In this document: positions 60,992-64,000 of the stretch, one piece after another
How the letters are laid out: each line of letters opens with the position of its first letter
How positions within the stretch are numbered: position 1 is the first letter of the stretch
DNA from: Acanthaster planci
Lineage: Eukaryota; Echinodermata; Asteroidea; Valvatida; Acanthasteridae
DNA length: 64,000 nt
Direction: 5' to 3'
NCBI RefSeq assembly: GCF_001949145.1
Contig: NW_019091368.1
Span: forward strand, 2,210,840-2,274,839
Notes under the pieces: generated by a model
The model's database searches: none
What the model was told of the DNA's origin: nothing
The model's input: the letters and a program-made list of their open reading frames with translations, nothing else
Program-made: the position numbers and the translations under genes

Positions 60992-61489
60992 CTTGCACGC
61001 TGTGGAGTTATCTCAAAAAGCTAGGGCGCCCCCTCACAGATTTCTCTTGTTATTGACAAGCTTTTTCAGATACCTTTCATATACTAGCAGACAAATCAAA
61101 GGATACGTAACTGAATAGAGAAGTGATAATAAAATAGCCGTTTGGGGCATTTAGATTCATTTTGGCGGGGAAAGGTTTTAAAAATACCCGATCGACAAAT
61201 TCATAAGCTAAATGCATAGACCTAATATTCAGGCGCGGCCACTCTCCTGCTGGCCCTCGGCACCTGTTTAGATAACACAAAACGAACCTGGGGAGGAAAT
61301 GGTCGCTGAAGGTAGAATAAAAGAACTTCATAGGGAAAAACGATAAAAGTGAAAAAGAGAACATGAATATAATTGTATTTTCCATCTTACCCTGACATGT
61401 ATGTGTGATCAGTACTTTGTACTCATTGCTTCTCGAGTGCTATGGGGGAAAACAGTCCAGATAGTTGGCAGGCATTCTTCTCACGGGGC

Positions 61490-61560
61490 AGAGGATTGTA
61501 ACCCACGACCCAAGCATAGCACGTTTAACCAATAGACCACCAAGAGTTCCCAGCGACAAG
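61490..61560 (-). repeat. degenerate tRNA-derived SINE
   Basis: On minus, TGGTCTATTGG (61539-61529) is one base off the A box and GGTTACAATCC (61503-61493) is near the B box. Stems are not intact, so it is not called a tRNA. Confidence 0.4.
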
Positions 61561-63396
61561 AGGCCGGTTCGAACCCCTTAAAATCAGAACTATTGAACGA
61601 AAGAATATCAACTGAATGTCAATCTTTAAAACTGTCCTGTGACTGTATTGATGCTGCATAAAATCACTGATGTCTCTCTTCAGCGATCTGTTGACAGAAC
61701 ATCGCTCAAATAAGATACACAACGATGCACTCCTGTCGTGTGTACGTCATTAAAGGGGATTTACACATTTCCTTTATTGGGGGTTGTGGATGGATCATCG
61801 GTGGCTTTTTCCTCAGAGTAGAGGAACGAGAGAATGAAAAACAAATTTGAACAAGATTGTCTGTTGTTTGTATATTCTAACGAGTCCTTCAAGTCCAACA
61901 AAAACCTGTATTTTGCTCTGAATTAAGATTCGATTTGGTCTCTCGTGGCTGGTCGCTTGGTGATGCCGTGCTGTTCAAGGCAATGCGTTGGAATGCTCCT
62001 CTAAAATATTGCTCTTGGATTGTTTTCCTTGCAGAAGTCGGGAAACGGGAAGTAGTCCTCAAAGGGCCTAGGTGTTCAGATAAATTGCAAAATATACATT
62101 CCTTTTCTTTCTTAGAGTCAGGGAAGACGTGTAGTGGGCCGGGAACCCCATGAAACGTCAGAGGAGTCATTTGTGGAAGCCAGTAACTGCGATTCCTTGA
62201 GAATTTCGGGAGTCTATGCGCCAGAACGCTTGGCCAACACCGTTTAACTTGCTTGTGAAATACCCTCACCACTTTTCTACATTTTACTAGTCACAGAACC
62301 CTCGGGGAGAAGACGTCCCTTTTTGAACATAAATCGAATAATGCCAAAATGTACCTATTAAATCTCCCCCGAAAGTTTTCTTCTTAACTCTACAAACTGG
62401 CCATTTCATAAGTTAGTTCCCTAGTTACTCTGCTTGGAAACGGCACAGAGCAGCCAAATAACATCGCCTTTTATAGAGTGACCGTAAATTCGTAAGAATT
62501 CCTCTAAAGACGTTTTTCAAAATGTAGCTTTAAAGTTATTTTTTTAATGTGATTTTTTAAATTAATGCGTTGCTTTTCTCCCTCAACAAACTGCTCCAAA
62601 TGGATAGATTTTGCATCTACAATGGACTCGTAACTACCAAAGCAGGATTTGACGAAATTAACAGTTATCAAGCCTTGCCAGAACTTTTTACAAGAAGGGT
62701 CCTATCCAGCGCACCTGTGTTATTTTACTGAGAGCGTCTAAAATTGCGGGATCGGGGACAGGCACTCTCGCAGTTGATGGTCGGATTCGCGTAGATTTTC
62801 GGCCCCGTGCAACGACACTACCAAAGATGCAAATTAAAGTAAACAAGTACGTTTGCAGGATCTACCCAGCTTCGTACATGTCGAATACTATCTAAATAAC
62901 AGGTTTTAAATCTACAAAAAGCAGGGGTTTTTTTTTTGTTTTTTTTTATAGCTTTCCGCGGCTTGGGGACAGTCCCAGGCAAGTTTGAGCCTGGGCGTGA
63001 TACCTCCGCAGTCATGATTTATTAAGAATCATTGAGCTAGCCAAACCACTGAGTAATAAAAAGGAACCCATGTTGCATCAGGTAGATTCACTCTCATAGG
63101 CTGAAGACTGAAAGACACCCATGCGCTGGTAATTTCTGATTGCCTTTTCGACTTGGCTACAAAGTGTCGACTCACCGGGACTTCTACATCCAGGCGAGGG
63201 ACAGATGCACATTTGAAGGAGGGTGGCTCGTCATCGCCGTCGACAACGATGTCGAGCAGGACAGTGGGTCAGTGACTTCTATGGCATACCGCCTGTAATG
63301 CTTAGTACTGGGTTGGGCAAGTTGTAAGGATCGATACGATGGGCGCGTTCGTGATTCGCCTCCAAGAGTTTGCAACGCGGTGCGCCCACTCACAAT

Positions 63397-63450
63397 GCGC
63401 GACATCTGTCGACCCAATGCGCGTTTGGGAAGGGTCGACAGATTTCGCGC
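63397..63450. repeat. GC-rich hairpin
   Basis: GCGCGACATCTGTCGACCC pairs with GGGTCGACAGATTTCGCGC (19-base arms, one mismatch, 16-base loop). CGGTGCGC at 63377 and GCGCACCG at 63447 extend the symmetry. Confidence 0.75.
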
Positions 63451-64000
63451 ACCGTGATCGGTCAACGCGATCTAAGAAAATCTAAGAAAGATCTTAGAAT
63501 ATCTAAGAAAAATGTTAAGAAAATCGCCTATCTTGGTCTAGCTGGAGGACTCACATAACTCACTACAGGCCAGCCCGTTGGAAAAACGTCCGACATACCC
63601 TGCCTTTTAGAAATTCGTCCAGGGACAAATTTACCGATAACTTCGCATGATCTAAACGCGTAATTTTGGTATCTGTATTAAACTGTTATTGTCACCAACT
63701 GACATGTCAACAATTTTTAAAAGCATCATAACTTTAAATGTTTGCCGTTAGGGCGGCTCCGCAGATGACGTGCAGCTGCTCCCAGCTCTCTCCAACCACA
63801 TTATGTTTGTGAAGCATTTAAATCCCAAAATCCACGGTACTTTGACATCAGCGAGGTAACATACACGTATAGTTCAAATAATTAGCAAAGCTTCCAACCG
63901 CAACCCAACTTGGACGAATGGAAACCTACTGGGGTTCAAATCTGACAAATCTGACATAGAGTGTTTGGTATGGTCAAAAAGCAAATTAGCTTAATTTTTA

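Larger units (their letters stand above)
60992..64000. other. sequence upstream of TSR2
   Basis: About 3 kb that should contain the TSR2 promoter (no TATA box evident). It contains a tRNA-like repeat at 61490-61560 and a GC-rich hairpin at 63397-63450. A possible exon of an unrecognised gene on the minus strand ends near 63173 and is described in the findings. Open frames reach 127 codons (61889-62272 minus) without recognisable motifs. Confidence 0.5.

Noticed and set aside
61889-62272. 127-codon open frame on minus upstream of TSR2
   Set aside because: No recognisable domain; composition like surrounding non-coding DNA.
1-64000. CRISPR arrays, prokaryotic operons, integrated virus or toxin genes
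   Set aside because: No spaced identical repeats, ribosome-binding sites or viral structural or polymerase motifs were seen; the coding content is spliced animal genes.

Overview
The window is ordinary eukaryotic, intron-rich nuclear DNA from an animal. The evidence is conserved metazoan protein exons joined by GT-AG introns of about 0.3-5 kb, an A+T-rich intergenic background, many foldback and short dispersed repeats, tRNA-derived repeats, two N-run gaps and two single Ns. Repeated ACATGTACATGT-type words and close similarity of the encoded proteins to vertebrate orthologues suggest a marine invertebrate, most likely a deuterostome such as an echinoderm, hemichordate or lancelet. I cannot place it more exactly by eye.

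Five protein-coding genes can be rebuilt exon by exon with consistent splice phases. GMPPB (minus, 9419 to 1053, 9 coding exons, 359 aa) makes GDP-mannose. TAF3 (minus, 27108 to 18706, 8 coding exons, 1025 aa) is the TFIID subunit with an N-terminal histone fold and a C-terminal PHD finger. UBA3 (plus, 34288 to 50742, 15 coding exons including a 20-base first coding exon, 447 aa) is the catalytic subunit of the NEDD8-activating enzyme. An intronless rhodopsin-family GPCR (minus, 45696 to 44719, 325 aa) lies antisense inside the large UBA3 intron at 42889-48010. TSR2 (minus, 60991 to 55467, 6 coding exons, 197 aa) is a ribosome-biogenesis chaperone. UBA3 and TSR2 converge; TAF3 and UBA3 diverge across about 7 kb. 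The genes act in unrelated pathways (glycosylation precursor, transcription initiation, neddylation, signalling, ribosome assembly), so the layout shows no functional cluster.

The rest is introns and repeat-laden spacer. The clearest items are: two copies of a TTAA-flanked element (22164-22661 and 55935-56524); a 0.79 kb foldback in a UBA3 intron; a 0.47 kb inverted-repeat element at 13891-14360; two copies of a telomere-like hairpin (11120 and 26368); a 153-bp tandem duplication of the GPCR 3' end; and a 1.6 kb direct repeat immediately upstream of TAF3, each copy beginning after a single N, which may be an assembly duplication. I found no CRISPR, prokaryotic operon, integrated virus or clearly novel multi-gene system. 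The most biologically interesting feature is the nested GPCR with its duplicated tail.
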